DNA of 64,000 nucleotides from [Eubacterium] eligens ATCC 27750. Its GTDB lineage: Bacteria > Bacillota > Clostridia > Lachnospirales > Lachnospiraceae. A program made the translations under genes and the position numbers. The stretch covers positions 1,309,001-1,373,000 of the forward strand of contig NC_012778.1 in the NCBI RefSeq assembly GCF_000146185.1, given 5' to 3'. This document shows positions 53,577 to 62,962 of this stretch, piece after piece. The notes beneath the pieces were generated by a model. That model was not told where the DNA came from, searched no databases, and was given only the letters and a program-made list of their open reading frames with translations. Each line of letters opens with the position of its first letter. Position 1 is the first letter of the stretch.

Positions 53577-54441
53577 TAATCCCAAGCTCCTTCTCAAGAC
53601 ACTTATATACTTCATCCGCTTCTTTTTTAGAAATCTTACAGTCATTCCAGAGTTCATAAGCACTTACTCCCTGATACAGAAGCATCTTAAGTCCATTATA
53701 AGCCTTTTTCCCCTGTGCCTTGATAAGCTTCATAAACATAGTCTCAGCCGGATTATATATAATATCAACACCAACTGCCGCCTTCTTATAAAATGATTCA
53801 TCATCAATAACAACTGCAGTATCATTCGGGTGAAGTCCAACGCTTGTTGTCTGGATAACAATATAATCATCTCCTGGAATATCCGCATAATCAGCAATAT
53901 TCATAGGAATTACTTTTTCATTGTTAAAATGTGTATTCACAGCATGCGCTATATCCTGTGCCTTATCTACAGATCTGTTCAACAGATAAATTTTCTTTGC
54001 TCCCTTACTTGAACAAAGAAAAGTAATAGCTCTTGCTGCGCCTCCTGCTCCCAGAATAATAACCTTAGAATCAGCCAGTTCAATTCCTTCATCTTCAAGT
54101 TCCCTTGCAAGGCCAAGAATATCAGTGTTATATCCTTTAAATCCACCATCAGCTCTTACAAGAGTATTAACAGCACCTATAGCCTTTGCAAGCGGATCTA
54201 TGTCTACAAGAGAATCAATAACCTCTGACTTGTGTGGAACAGTGACATTAAGTCCCAGTATATTAAGACTGTAAGCGCCCCTTACAGCAGCTTCCACATC
54301 TCCTTTTTCCACTTTAAATGTAGTATAAACCATATCTTTTCCTGTCAGCCGTGCAAGATTATTATGAATTGCCGGTGACACAGAATGTCCTACCGGATTA
54401 CCAATAAGTCCGCATACTCTTGTTGTTCCTTTGATGTCCAT
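53569..54441 (-). CDS. aroE: Shikimate dehydrogenase
   Basis: AroE reduces 3-dehydroshikimate with NADPH. The 290-residue protein has the substrate motif GNPVGHSVSPAIHNN, LNVTVPHKSEV with the catalytic Lys, GAVNTLVR, NTDILGLARELE and the nucleotide-binding LGAGGAARAITFLCSS. It follows yqeG by 21 bases and overlaps aroK by eight. Confidence 0.96.
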   Translation of the reverse strand: MDIKGTTRVCGLIGNPVGHSVSPAIHNNLARLTGKDMVYTTFKVEKGDVEAAVRGAYSLNILGLNVTVPHKSEVIDSLVDIDPLAKAIGAVNTLVRADGGFKGYNTDILGLARELEDEGIELADSKVIILGAGGAARAITFLCSSKGAKKIYLLNRSVDKAQDIAHAVNTHFNNEKVIPMNIADYADIPGDDYIVIQTTSVGLHPNDTAVVIDDESFYKKAAVGVDIIYNPAETMFMKLIKAQGKKAYNGLKMLLYQGVSAYELWNDCKISKKEADEVYKCLEKELGINE

Positions 54442-54462
54442 AATCTAAGCTCCTTTAAGCAA

Positions 54463-54960
54463 TTAATGCTTTCTTCTTTTATAGAAAAATAATACAATCC
54501 ATTCCAGTCTTCTCTTAAGAATTATCTGAATTTCTTCATGCTTATCAATAGGCTTTACAAGCACAGACATAATACCTGCCCTATTAGCGCCCCACACATC
54601 TGTAAAAAGCTGGTCACCAACAAAGAATGTGTTATTCCTGTCTGTTCCCATAATATCCATTGCCTTAATATAATTGACCGGCGATGGTTTTGCTGCCTTA
54701 CTTACATATCTTGAACCACATGCATCAGCAAGCGGCTTCACACGCGGTTCTTTGTTATTCGATATAATACATGTATCAAACCCTATCGCTCTTAAACTGT
54801 CAAATAAATCACTGCACTTCTTCGTAACTGGTGCACCATGTTCCACAAGAGTATTGTCAATATCAAATATAATACCTCTGTAGCCCTTATTATACAGTCC
54901 TTCATAATCTATGTCGTAAGCTGAATCAATATATATATCAGGATAAAACCTCTTAAACAT
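54463..54960 (-). CDS. YqeG-family HAD phosphatase (subclass IIIA)
   Basis: A 165-residue HAD phosphatase of the YqeG type, with motif I in GIIFDIDNTLVEHGAP, motif II CIISNNKE, the Lys in AAKPSPVNYIKAM and motif IV VGDQLFTDVWGANRAG. In many Firmicutes yqeG lies by aroE, as here. Substrate unknown; phosphatidylglycerophosphate phosphatase activity is known for eukaryotic relatives. Confidence 0.9.
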   Translation of the reverse strand: MFKRFYPDIYIDSAYDIDYEGLYNKGYRGIIFDIDNTLVEHGAPVTKKCSDLFDSLRAIGFDTCIISNNKEPRVKPLADACGSRYVSKAAKPSPVNYIKAMDIMGTDRNNTFFVGDQLFTDVWGANRAGIMSVLVKPIDKHEEIQIILKRRLEWIVLFFYKRRKH

Positions 54961-54996
54961 AACAAAAATGCTGCCTTTCTTAATTACTGATATATA

Positions 54997-55443
54997 TTAT
55001 TTAAGGATTTTCTTAATCTCTTCCATAAATGAATCAACATCCTTAAATTCTCTGTAAACAGATGCAAATCTTACATAGGCAACCTCATCAACTGCCTTAA
55101 GCTTGCTCATTACAATCTCACCAATAGTTTTAGTTGAGATTTCTTTCTCTCCAATATTAAATATCTGTGTCTCAATCTCATCAACCATATTATTAATCTG
55201 TGAGATAGATACAGGCCTTTTATGGCACGATCTGACAATACCCGCAGTTATCTTCTCTCTGTCATATGGTTCTCTGTTATTATCCTTCTTAATCACAATA
55301 AGAGGCATAGATTCAATCTTTTCATATGTGGTAAAACGCTTACCACACTCGTCACACTGACGACGTCTTCTTATTGAGCTGTCATCAGTCGGTCTTGAAT
55401 CAATTACCTTAGTGTTATCTTTACCACAAAATGGACACTTCAC
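54997..55443 (-). CDS. nrdR: Transcriptional repressor NrdR
   Basis: The GTG at 55443 gives [17 protein letters not shown], the usual NrdR start, and GGAGGTAG precedes it; a TTG five codons upstream would put the ribosome site inside the gene. The 148-residue protein has the zinc ribbon (CPFC and CDECGKRF) and the ATP-cone domain ([19 protein letters not shown]). NrdR senses (d)ATP and represses ribonucleotide reductase genes. No nrd gene is in the window. Confidence 0.94.
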   Translation of the reverse strand: MKCPFCGKDNTKVIDSRPTDDSSIRRRRQCDECGKRFTTYEKIESMPLIVIKKDNNREPYDREKITAGIVRSCHKRPVSISQINNMVDEIETQIFNIGEKEISTKTIGEIVMSKLKAVDEVAYVRFASVYREFKDVDSFMEEIKKILK

Positions 55444-55555
55444 GCTATCTACCTCCAAATTAAATATATAAATTAATTATGAATAAGCCCAGCCAAAATG
55501 TCAATCCTTTTAATGTTGATAAATTGAAAAACCAATTATTATTTAAGGAGGGATT

Positions 55556-56332
55556 ATGGCTGGATACAAAGTCGAAATATGCGGAGTCAATACAAGTGAC
55601 CTTCCTCTTCTTAAACCCGCCCAGGCAAAAGAACTGCTTGTAAAGATAAAATCAGGAGATACGCAGGCAAGAGAAACATTTATAAAAGGAAACTTAAGGC
55701 TTGTATTAAGCATTGTACAACGCTTCAGCCAGAGTGGTGAAAATCTTGATGACCTGTTTCAGATAGGCTGTATAGGAATGATTAAAGCGATTGACAATTT
55801 TGATATATCGTTAAATGTACAGTTTTCAACATATGCTGTTCCCATGATAATCGGTGAGATAAAGCGTTTCCTGCGTGATAACAGCACTATAAGAGTCAGC
55901 CGTTCCTTAAAAGATACAGCCTATAAAGCAATAACTACCCGTGAAACACTTATGAAGAAAAATCTTAAAGAACCATCAATTACAGAAATAGCAGAAGAAA
56001 TAGGCATTTCAAAAGCTGATATCGTAATTGCCCTTGAAGCAGTCACACCTTCAATATCATTATATGAACCGGTATTCAATGATGGTGGTGACACCCTGTA
56101 TGTTATTGATCAGGTAAAGGACAAGAAAAACACTGAAGACCGATGGGTAAGAAATATTGCACTGCAAGAAGCAATAAACCGGCTTTCCCCAAGAGAACGC
56201 CAGATAATAATACTCCGTTTCTTTGATTGTCTCACACAGACTGAAGTTGCCAAAGGCCTTGGGATATCACAGGCCCAGGTAAGCCGTCTTGAAAAATGTG
56301 CCTTGCGTGATATGAAAAGACACCTTTGCTGA
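55556..56332 (+). CDS. sigG: Forespore sigma factor SigG
   Basis: The 258-residue sigma-70-family protein matches the late forespore factor: N-terminal YKVEICGVNTSDLPLL, region 2 FIKGNLRLVLSIVQRF and DLFQIGCIGMIKAIDNFD, region 3 SKADIVIALEA and region 4 ERQIIILRFFDCLTQTEVAKGLGISQAQVSRLEK. GGAGGG precedes the ATG. In many Clostridia it follows spoIIGA-sigE; here nothing of that kind lies upstream, since nrdR is divergent. Confidence 0.92.
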   Translation: MAGYKVEICGVNTSDLPLLKPAQAKELLVKIKSGDTQARETFIKGNLRLVLSIVQRFSQSGENLDDLFQIGCIGMIKAIDNFDISLNVQFSTYAVPMIIGEIKRFLRDNSTIRVSRSLKDTAYKAITTRETLMKKNLKEPSITEIAEEIGISKADIVIALEAVTPSISLYEPVFNDGGDTLYVIDQVKDKKNTEDRWVRNIALQEAINRLSPRERQIIILRFFDCLTQTEVAKGLGISQAQVSRLEKCALRDMKRHLC

Positions 56333-56374
56333 TATTCGTAATATAATAATATAAGCACTTAACCAGGTATTATA

Positions 56375-56632
56375 ATGCGTCTATGTGAACTTAAAGGAAA
56401 AACTGTAATAAATGATACCGACTGCTGCATATTAGGCTTTGTGGTTGATATTGATTTCGACCCGTCATCAGGCTGCATACTGGCACTCATTGTCCCCGGT
56501 CCCGCCAGATTATGCGGACTGCTTGGAAGAGATTTTGAATATGTAATTCCTTTCAAATGCATCCGCACAATCGGACCTGATATTATACTTGTAAGCATTT
56601 GTCCTGACAAGGTTAAGCAAAAATGTATCTGA
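56375..56632 (+). CDS. YlmC/YmxH-family sporulation protein (PRC-barrel)
   Basis: An 85-residue PRC-barrel protein: LCELKGKTVINDTDCCILGFV, then PGPARLCGLLGRDFEYVIPF and IRTIGPDIILV, the layout of the YlmC/YmxH family. It is often next to sigG in Clostridia and linked to sporulation, without known biochemical role. It follows sigG by 42 bases. Confidence 0.88.
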   Translation: MRLCELKGKTVINDTDCCILGFVVDIDFDPSSGCILALIVPGPARLCGLLGRDFEYVIPFKCIRTIGPDIILVSICPDKVKQKCI

Positions 56633-56700
56633 CCAGTATTGAAAATCCTTTACTTATGCTATAAAATAATAATATATATGTTTTACGGAGGCGGATAATC

Positions 56701-57750
56701 ATGGATAAGAAATATGTAGCTTATGCAGGCAGCTATACACACGAAAGCAGTAATGGTATCCATATATATGACTGTGATGTAGCTAAAGGAAGAATAACAG
56801 AACGTGAAGAGGTGGCAATTGATAACCCTTCTTTCATTACATTTTCACATGATAAGAATTTCTTATATGCTATATGTGACCAGGGTGTTTCAGCTTATGC
56901 TGTATTAGAAGACGGCAGCCTTGAGCTTATGAATGTTGCATCCATTAACGGAATGCGTGGCTGTCATATATGCGTAACAAGCGATAACAGATTCCTTGTT
57001 GTTTCCGGATATCATGACGGCAAGATTACTGTTTTGCACATCAATGCTGATGGTTCAGTGGGATTTATAGCTGATGAAGTATTTCATAAAGGAATCGGAA
57101 GTGTTGCAGAAAGAAACTTCCGTCCTCATATAAGCTGGAGTACATTCACACCTGATGAAGAACTTTTATGTGTATGTGACCCTGGAATTGACCAGATTAA
57201 ACTTTATGAATTCAATCATGTAACCGGTAAATTAAAGTTATACGATATAATCCGTTCACAGCAGGAATCTGCACCAAGACAGATTGAATTCAGTCAGGAT
57301 GGTAAGTTTGCTTATGTTGTCTGCGAAATGAAGAATTATATTAATGTATATTCTTATGATAAGAATTCAGACAAAGACCGTTTTGATTTAGTACAGAATA
57401 TATTCACTGTAAGAAGAGACCATAAATCTAACAGTGCCGCTGCTAACATAACATTTGACAGCACAGGAAAGCATCTGCTCTGCTCTAACGCCGGCGATAA
57501 TACAGTTACAATATACAAGGTTGATTCCAAAACAGGAAAGCTCTCAAGCCTTAATTCTCTCCCTATCAGTGGTGATTATCCTAAGTACATAAGGCTCTTC
57601 CCTGACGACAAGCATTTAATGTCAATGAATAATGAAGGGAATTCTATCACGATATTTACTGTAAAATACGACAAAGGGCTCATAATAATGAATGGTCCGG
57701 AGCTTAAGATTTCAAGACCTAATAATATGATAATTAAAGAACTTAAGTAA
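56701..57750 (+). CDS. Lactonase-family beta-propeller protein (YbhE/6-phosphogluconolactonase-like)
   Basis: A 349-residue seven-bladed propeller of the PF10282 type. Repeated strands are visible (YAGSYTHESSNGIHIYDC, RGCHICVTSDNRFLVVSGYHDG, FRPHISWSTFTPDEELLCVCD, NTVTIYKVDSKTGKL). E. coli YbhE hydrolyses 6-phosphogluconolactone in the pentose phosphate route; other members may act on other lactones. GGAGGCGG precedes the ATG. It converges with pyrI. Confidence 0.85.
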   Translation: MDKKYVAYAGSYTHESSNGIHIYDCDVAKGRITEREEVAIDNPSFITFSHDKNFLYAICDQGVSAYAVLEDGSLELMNVASINGMRGCHICVTSDNRFLVVSGYHDGKITVLHINADGSVGFIADEVFHKGIGSVAERNFRPHISWSTFTPDEELLCVCDPGIDQIKLYEFNHVTGKLKLYDIIRSQQESAPRQIEFSQDGKFAYVVCEMKNYINVYSYDKNSDKDRFDLVQNIFTVRRDHKSNSAAANITFDSTGKHLLCSNAGDNTVTIYKVDSKTGKLSSLNSLPISGDYPKYIRLFPDDKHLMSMNNEGNSITIFTVKYDKGLIIMNGPELKISRPNNMIIKELK

Positions 57751-57774
57751 ATGTGTCTTTGACACATATATTAA

Positions 57775-57804
57775 AATGGCTGCCGTTTAGTAACGACAGC
57801 CATT
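57775..57804 (-). terminator. Terminator after pyrI (between converging genes)
   Basis: AATGGCTGTCGTT pairs with AACGGCAGCCATT around a 4-base loop; the one odd pair is G-U only on the minus strand, and TTTTAATAT follows on that strand. It may also slow transcription from the lactonase gene. Confidence 0.8.
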
Positions 57805-57809
57805 AATTT

Positions 57810-58232
57810 TTATGAATATTTCTCTTCACAGTACTTACATCTATAAACCTGCTTTTTCTCATCAGCAAGTACGAACACCTGATTTAAGCCCTGCTCGATA
57901 GATGTGATACATCTTGGATTCTTACATTTGATAATATTAGTAACCTGCTTTGGAAGAGATAGTCTCTTCTTCTCTACTATTTCACCATTCTTAATAATAT
58001 TTACAGTAATGTTATGGTCAACGAATCCTAAAACATCAAGATCAACAAGATCAAGACCACCTTCAATCTTAATAATGTCTTTCTTTCCCATCTTACCACT
58101 TCTTGCATTCTTAATAATAGCAACCTGACAGTCAAGCTTATCAAGTCCTAAGTAATTGTATATCATCATGGCCTTTCCTGCTTCAATATGGTCAAGAACA
58201 AAGCCTTCATTAAGTTCGCCTACATTTAACAT
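57810..58232 (-). CDS. pyrI: Aspartate carbamoyltransferase regulatory subunit
   Basis: PyrI binds ATP, CTP and UTP and tunes PyrB. The 140-residue protein starts LNVGELNEGFVLDHIEAGKA; nucleotide-site residues lie in KDIIKIEG and the zinc domain has four cysteines in CKNPRCITS and YRCKYCEEKY. It follows pyrB by 12 bases. Presence of pyrI means feedback control of pyrimidine synthesis at the protein level. Confidence 0.96.
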   Translation of the reverse strand: MLNVGELNEGFVLDHIEAGKAMMIYNYLGLDKLDCQVAIIKNARSGKMGKKDIIKIEGGLDLVDLDVLGFVDHNITVNIIKNGEIVEKKRLSLPKQVTNIIKCKNPRCITSIEQGLNQVFVLADEKKQVYRCKYCEEKYS

Positions 58233-58244
58233 AAATTTTCCTCC

Positions 58245-59207
58245 TTATGCATCCAGTGAATCAAGTACATGAGCTAATGATGGATTAACCACTGTATCAA
58301 GTCCAAGTAAAGTAAGTATAAGTGCCATTCTTACATATACACCAAACTGAACCTGCTTGAAATAAGCAGCTCTGTCATCATTGTCAACATCAACAGATAT
58401 TTCATTAACTCTTGGAAGCGGATGAAGAACATACATATCAGGCTTTCCAAGTGCCATCTTATCTTCATCCAGTATATAGAAGTCCTTCATTCTTAAGTAC
58501 TCATCTTCGCTGAAAAATCTTTCTCTCTGTACTCTTGTCATATAGAGAATATCAAGTTCTGGCATAGCCTGCTCAAGGTTCTCAACTTCTACGAAATCAC
58601 AGTTATTAGCCTTAAGTACATCATCCCTGATATAATCAGGAATTCTTAACTCCTTAGGTGATATAAGGACAAACTTTACATTCTTATATCTTACTAATGA
58701 GCTTATAAGTGAGTGAACTGTTCTTCCGAACTTAAGGTCACCACATAATCCTATTGTAAAATTATCAAGCGAACCACGAAGTTCCCTTATTGTCATAAGA
58801 TCTGTAAGTGTCTGTGTAGGATGCTGATGTCCTCCATCACCTGCATTGATAATAGGAATGTGCGAATATTCAGAAGCTACCATTGGAGCACCTTCCTTTG
58901 GATGACGCATTGCACATATATCTGCATAACAAGAGATAACTCTTATAGTATCTGCAACACTTTCACCCTTTGACGCTGAACTTGAAGAAGCCTCAGAAAA
59001 GCCTAATACCTGACCGCCAAGGTTAATCATGGCAGCCTCGAAGCTTAATCTTGTTCTAGTACTTGGCTCATAGAACAATGTGGCTATCTTCTTTCCATCA
59101 CATACATGACCATACTTTGATGGATCCTTTGAAATGTCTCTTGCAAGATCTAATAATCTTGCCAGTTCATCAACGCTTAAATCAAGCGGACTAAGTAAAT
59201 GTCTCAT
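58245..59207 (-). CDS. pyrB: Aspartate carbamoyltransferase catalytic subunit
   Basis: PyrB joins carbamoyl phosphate and aspartate at the first committed pyrimidine step. The 320-residue protein shows the phosphate loop [44 protein letters not shown] and [10 protein letters not shown]. Length fits. It follows trpS by 38 bases; the combination with trpS is not a functional unit I know. Confidence 0.97.
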   Translation of the reverse strand: MRHLLSPLDLSVDELARLLDLARDISKDPSKYGHVCDGKKIATLFYEPSTRTRLSFEAAMINLGGQVLGFSEASSSSASKGESVADTIRVISCYADICAMRHPKEGAPMVASEYSHIPIINAGDGGHQHPTQTLTDLMTIRELRGSLDNFTIGLCGDLKFGRTVHSLISSLVRYKNVKFVLISPKELRIPDYIRDDVLKANNCDFVEVENLEQAMPELDILYMTRVQRERFFSEDEYLRMKDFYILDEDKMALGKPDMYVLHPLPRVNEISVDVDNDDRAAYFKQVQFGVYVRMALILTLLGLDTVVNPSLAHVLDSLDA

Positions 59208-59245
59208 AATAGAAAAGCCTCCGTGTGTATATTTAATTAAAATAA

Positions 59246-60337
59246 TTACTCTGTTCTGCTGTATTTTTCTGACTGAACCTTAATAAGTTCTGCATCATTA
59301 AAATAATCAATCTTCATAGCAGCCTTGACATCATCAAGAGTGTCCTGTGCAACAGCATAAGCCGCTTCTGTACCTCTCTTAAGGATATTATATACTTCTG
59401 GAATATCCTTTTCATATTCATGTCTTCTTGCTCTGATTGGTTCAAGCTCCTTGTTGATAACATTAAGAAGGAACTTCTTAACCTTAACGTCTCCAAGACC
59501 ACCTCTTCTGTAATGATCCTTTAATTCATCAAGATTCTTATAATCAGGAAGGAATTCAGCAAAATCCTCATCACTGCTGAAAGCATCAAGATAAGTAAAT
59601 ACTGTGTTACCCTCAACCTGTCCAGGATCAGATACCTGAATATGGTTAGGGTCTGTGTACATACTCATAACCTTTTTCTTAACTTCCTCTGGAGTGTCAG
59701 ATAAGTAAATACAATTTCCTAATGACTTGCTCATCTTAGCCTTACCATCAGTACCAGGAAGTCTTAAACATGCCTTATTATCTGGAAGAAGAATCTCAGG
59801 TTCAACAAGAGCCTCTCCGTATACAGAGTTAAACTTTCTTACAATCTCACGGCACTGCTCAATCATAGGTTCCTGATCTTCTCCTACAGGAACTGTAGTA
59901 GCCTTAAATGCAGTAATATCCGCAGCCTGGCTTATAGGATAACAGAAAAATCCTACCGGAATACTAGCCTCAAAATTACGCATCTGAATCTCAGATTTAA
60001 CTGTAGGGTTTCTCTGAAGTCTTGAAACTGTAACGAGGTTCATATAATAAAATGTAAGCTCTGTAAGCTGTGAAATCTGTGACTGGATAAATATATTAGA
60101 CTTAGCTGGATCAATACCAACTGAAAGATAATCGAGTGCAACCTCGATTATGTTCTGTCTTACTTTCTCCGGATTATCAGCATTATCTGTTAATGCCTGT
60201 GCATCCGCAATCATAATAAAAATCTTCTCGTATTCACCTGAATTCTGTAATTCAACTCTTCGCTTTAAAGATCCAACATAATGACCTAAGTGAAGTCTTC
60301 CGGTTGGTCTGTCACCTGTTAATATAATCTTAGACAT
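59246..60337 (-). CDS. trpS: Tryptophanyl-tRNA synthetase
   Basis: The start at 60337 ([20 protein letters not shown]) has AGGTGG upstream; a GTG three codons earlier is less likely. The 363-residue class I synthetase has [13 protein letters not shown] (HIGH-like) and GKAMKMSKS-type [15 protein letters not shown] (KMSKS). The sequence is of the bacterial short form with an extra C-terminal extension. No T-box precedes it, unlike the trp operon. Confidence 0.95.
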   Translation of the reverse strand: MSKIILTGDRPTGRLHLGHYVGSLKRRVELQNSGEYEKIFIMIADAQALTDNADNPEKVRQNIIEVALDYLSVGIDPAKSNIFIQSQISQLTELTFYYMNLVTVSRLQRNPTVKSEIQMRNFEASIPVGFFCYPISQAADITAFKATTVPVGEDQEPMIEQCREIVRKFNSVYGEALVEPEILLPDNKACLRLPGTDGKAKMSKSLGNCIYLSDTPEEVKKKVMSMYTDPNHIQVSDPGQVEGNTVFTYLDAFSSDEDFAEFLPDYKNLDELKDHYRRGGLGDVKVKKFLLNVINKELEPIRARRHEYEKDIPEVYNILKRGTEAAYAVAQDTLDDVKAAMKIDYFNDAELIKVQSEKYSRTE

Positions 60338-60372
60338 AAGCGCCACCTTTCCTCATCCCAAAATTGTAAAAA

Positions 60373-61734
60373 TTATATCATACTTTTACGCAAATGGCAA
60401 AATAGTTTAATATAAATTGGCAGAATAACTGCAATTCCTGCAAGGAATGTAAGTCCCTCATTCCAGCACACTGCATCAAAGCCAAAATGCGGTATCAGAA
60501 GCACAGCAACAGCCGCCCTACCAGCCATCTCAGCAAGTCCTGAGAGGATAGAATATTTGCCATATCCCATACCCTGAACAGAGTATCTCGCAGTAAACAA
60601 AAGTGCAAGCTCCGCATTAAACACACTTATATATTTTATGAATTTCACAGTGTAACCGACAACAACCGTATCGGCTGCATCTACGAATATAAGCGCCATA
60701 TATTTACCTGTAAAAAAGCATACAACCATAGTAATTACAGAATAGATAAGACCTATCTCCAAAGTTCTCTTAAATCCTTCACTGATACGGTCAAATCTCT
60801 TAGCTCCGAAATTCTGTCCGATAAATGATGAAAGAGCTGTTCCCAACGCATTTAACGGACACAGAATCAGATTCTTAATCTTATATCCGGATGTAAATCC
60901 TGCAATGGCGTCTTCTCCAAGTGCATTTACATAAAATTGCAGAATAATTGCGCCAATTGCAGTAATAGAATACTGCAGTCCCATTGGCATGCACATTTTA
61001 ATAATGTTCTTCATGTAATACGGATGGAACTTTCTTTCATCTGCATTAACTGGAAATAACAGTTTGTACTTCTTAAAGATGTATACAGCACTAAGAACGC
61101 CTGCAATTCCCTGTGAAAATATAGTAGCAACTGCAGCTCCGGCAACACCCCATTTCACAACAACAACCAGAAACAGATCAAGAAATATATTAATAACAGT
61201 TGATACTGCCATAAACATTGTTGACTTTTTGCTGTCTCCAAATGCCATCAGAATCCCAAAACAGAAGTTATACAGAACCGTCAACGGAAGTCCTAAGAAT
61301 ATAATAACAAGATACACATGTGCATCCTTAAATATATTTTCAGGTGTCTTTAACCACGTTAAAAAGAGTCCACTCATAGACGCTGTAACTGCTGTCATAA
61401 TAACCGCGATTGCAAGCGCAAAGTAGACTCCATTAACAAAATATTTTCTTAAATCATCATTCTTTCCTGCTCCAAATGCCTGTGACACAGGAACACTTAT
61501 TCCTATACATGAACCTATACAGAAATAACATACTATATATGTAAGAGAAGATGTTGCACCAACCGCTGCAAGTGCCTTAGAACTTAAGAACTGTCCGACA
61601 ATAGCTGCATCAGCAATATTATAAAGCTGCTGCAGTAACTGACCTAAAAGCACCGGACCTGCAAATGATAATAAAATCCTTGTTATTGGTCCATTAGTCA
61701 TTTTTGCATTATCCATAGTGTTGGCATTTTCCAT
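60373..61734 (-). CDS. MATE-family efflux transporter
   Basis: A second MATE pump in the window, 453 residues with about 12 hydrophobic segments. ILLSFAGPVLLGQLLQQLYNIADAAIVGQF at the start and GQNFGAKRFDRISEGFKR are typical. Only moderate similarity to the MATE protein at 26365-27705, so not a recent duplication. Substrate unknown. It is 35 bases upstream of trpS on the same strand. Confidence 0.93.
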   Translation of the reverse strand: MENANTMDNAKMTNGPITRILLSFAGPVLLGQLLQQLYNIADAAIVGQFLSSKALAAVGATSSLTYIVCYFCIGSCIGISVPVSQAFGAGKNDDLRKYFVNGVYFALAIAVIMTAVTASMSGLFLTWLKTPENIFKDAHVYLVIIFLGLPLTVLYNFCFGILMAFGDSKKSTMFMAVSTVINIFLDLFLVVVVKWGVAGAAVATIFSQGIAGVLSAVYIFKKYKLLFPVNADERKFHPYYMKNIIKMCMPMGLQYSITAIGAIILQFYVNALGEDAIAGFTSGYKIKNLILCPLNALGTALSSFIGQNFGAKRFDRISEGFKRTLEIGLIYSVITMVVCFFTGKYMALIFVDAADTVVVGYTVKFIKYISVFNAELALLFTARYSVQGMGYGKYSILSGLAEMAGRAAVAVLLIPHFGFDAVCWNEGLTFLAGIAVILPIYIKLFCHLRKSMI

Positions 61735-61809
61735 TTTTCTTCCATCCCATCATAATTACTAATAATTCTTAACCATTATAGTCCTTATGAAAAGATTTGC
61801 AACTGATAA

Positions 61810-62289
61810 TCATTTTTTCTTTTTATGAATCAGATATGATATTCCCCATATAATTAATGCTCCAATAACTGCTCCACAGCCATCAATTAAAACATCCTTT
61901 ACCTGTCCGCTTCTTCCCGGCACAAAAAGCTGGTGAAGCTCATCCGTTGATGCATATAGTACGGCTATGCATACTGAAACCAATACATTTTTCCATCTGA
62001 TTATGCTGACTGTAACAGCCCCCAGAACCAGTCCGGCAAGCATAGCATACTCTGTCGCATGTGCAGTCTTTCTTACCGGATGATCAATAGCCTGAGCCAT
62101 ATGAATCTGCTGCTGCTCACTTAAATCATCAAACCCCGGAACAAATACATGACAAACCATCATTCCTGCTTTAATACTCTGTTCTTCCGATTCATCCCCC
62201 GGCCTTGCCGAGAAAGAAAATATAACAACCATCCATGTAACCGCAAGAATTGTGAAAACAATTCGGCGGACACTATTCACCTTTTTCAT
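61810..62289 (-). CDS. VanZ-family membrane protein
   Basis: The ATG at 62289 follows GAGGATATTA; an ATG seven codons upstream has no good site. The 159-residue protein has about four transmembrane helices and the VanZ signature: FSFSARPGDESEEQS, RKTAHATEYAMLAGLVLG and ASTDELHQLFVPGRSGQVKDVLIDGCG. VanZ proteins protect against teicoplanin in some operons, but most chromosomal ones have unknown roles. A promoter is predicted at 62324-62352. Confidence 0.92.
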   Translation of the reverse strand: MKKVNSVRRIVFTILAVTWMVVIFSFSARPGDESEEQSIKAGMMVCHVFVPGFDDLSEQQQIHMAQAIDHPVRKTAHATEYAMLAGLVLGAVTVSIIRWKNVLVSVCIAVLYASTDELHQLFVPGRSGQVKDVLIDGCGAVIGALIIWGISYLIHKKKK

Positions 62290-62323
62290 TAATATCCTCA
62301 CCAAAAACATTTATTGCATAGAT

Positions 62324-62352
62324 ATTATACATGCAATTTCCCATTCTGAAAA
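62324..62352 (-). promoter_or_regulatory. Predicted promoter of the VanZ-family gene
   Basis: TTTTCA, 17 bases, TATAAT on the minus strand, about 35 bases before the start codon at 62289. Confidence 0.65.
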
Positions 62353-62502
62353 CAATTATTACATTATTGACAACAGAAAAAGAACTGCAACAGACACACA
62401 TCGATGTCATGCTACTTAACTTCCATAATTTCAACCAACCATATCATCAGGGTACTTCCTCACCGTTTCCAACTATTCCATTCTCCCCAGCATAGCTGAG
62501 GG

Positions 62503-62531
62503 ATTAGACTTTTCATTTATACTGATTACAA
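62503..62531 (-). promoter_or_regulatory. Predicted promoter downstream of rnpB
   Basis: TTGTAA, 17 bases, TCTAAT on the minus strand, just after the rnpB terminator. It points into 62311-62500, where no gene is recognised. Confidence 0.5.
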
Positions 62532-62543
62532 CGCATAAAAAAA

Positions 62544-62560
62544 TCCGGCATATAGCCGGA
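62544..62560 (-). terminator. Intrinsic terminator after rnpB
   Basis: TCCGGC pairs with GCCGGA around a 5-base loop, with seven or more T following on the minus strand. Confidence 0.88.
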
Positions 62561-62580
62561 AATAATTATTATAATAAAAT

Positions 62581-62929
62581 GAGCAGCACTATAAGCCGGG
62601 TTATGTCAGCATAAGCTGTGATGATCATCTATCTAGTCCTGCTGTTGCCAGCAGGCTCAAGCAACCTACCTAAAGCTCGGCGGGCAGCCTTTATATCGCT
62701 TTTATTTGGTCTTGCTTCGAATGGGGTTTACATGTGCCACTGCTGTTACCAGCAATGCGGTAGTCTCTTACACTGCCTTTCCACCCTTACCATAACTTTC
62801 GCCATGGCGGTATATTTCTGTTGCACTGGCCTTGGAGTCGCCTCCACCGGATGTTATCCGGCATCCTGCCCTGTGAAGCCCGGACTTTCCTCACCTGCAC
62901 GAATGCAGCCGCGATCATCTGTGCTACTC
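62581..62929 (-). ncRNA. rnpB: RNase P RNA, class A
   Basis: The catalytic RNA that matures tRNA 5' ends. On the minus strand the conserved GAGGAAAGTCCGGGCTTCAC (P4 5' strand and neighbours) is followed by CAGGGCAGGATGCCGG, GTAAGGGTGGAAAGGCAG, AACCCCATTCGAAGCAAGAC and near the 3' end TAGATAGATGATCATC, ACATAACCCGGCTTAT. The 5' GAGTAGCAC and 3' GTGCTGCTC form P1. The order and size match the ancestral class A form. Confidence 0.97.
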
Positions 62930-62933
62930 ATAA

Positions 62934-62962
62934 TATTTAGTTGTTATTACTCTCGTACACAA
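62934..62962 (-). promoter_or_regulatory. Predicted rnpB promoter overlapping the PilZ gene end
   Basis: TTGTGT, 17 bases, TAAATA on the minus strand. The -35 box is inside the last codons of the PilZ gene and the -10 box includes its TAA stop codon; the start would be near 62928, matching the RNA 5' end. Confidence 0.65.

Noticed and set aside
59246..60372. T-box for trpS
   Set aside because: The 26 bases between the MATE gene and trpS hold no T-box; trpS is probably read from upstream.
26365..61734. The two MATE genes as a recent duplication
   Set aside because: The proteins at 26365-27705 and 60373-61734 differ widely in sequence outside family motifs.
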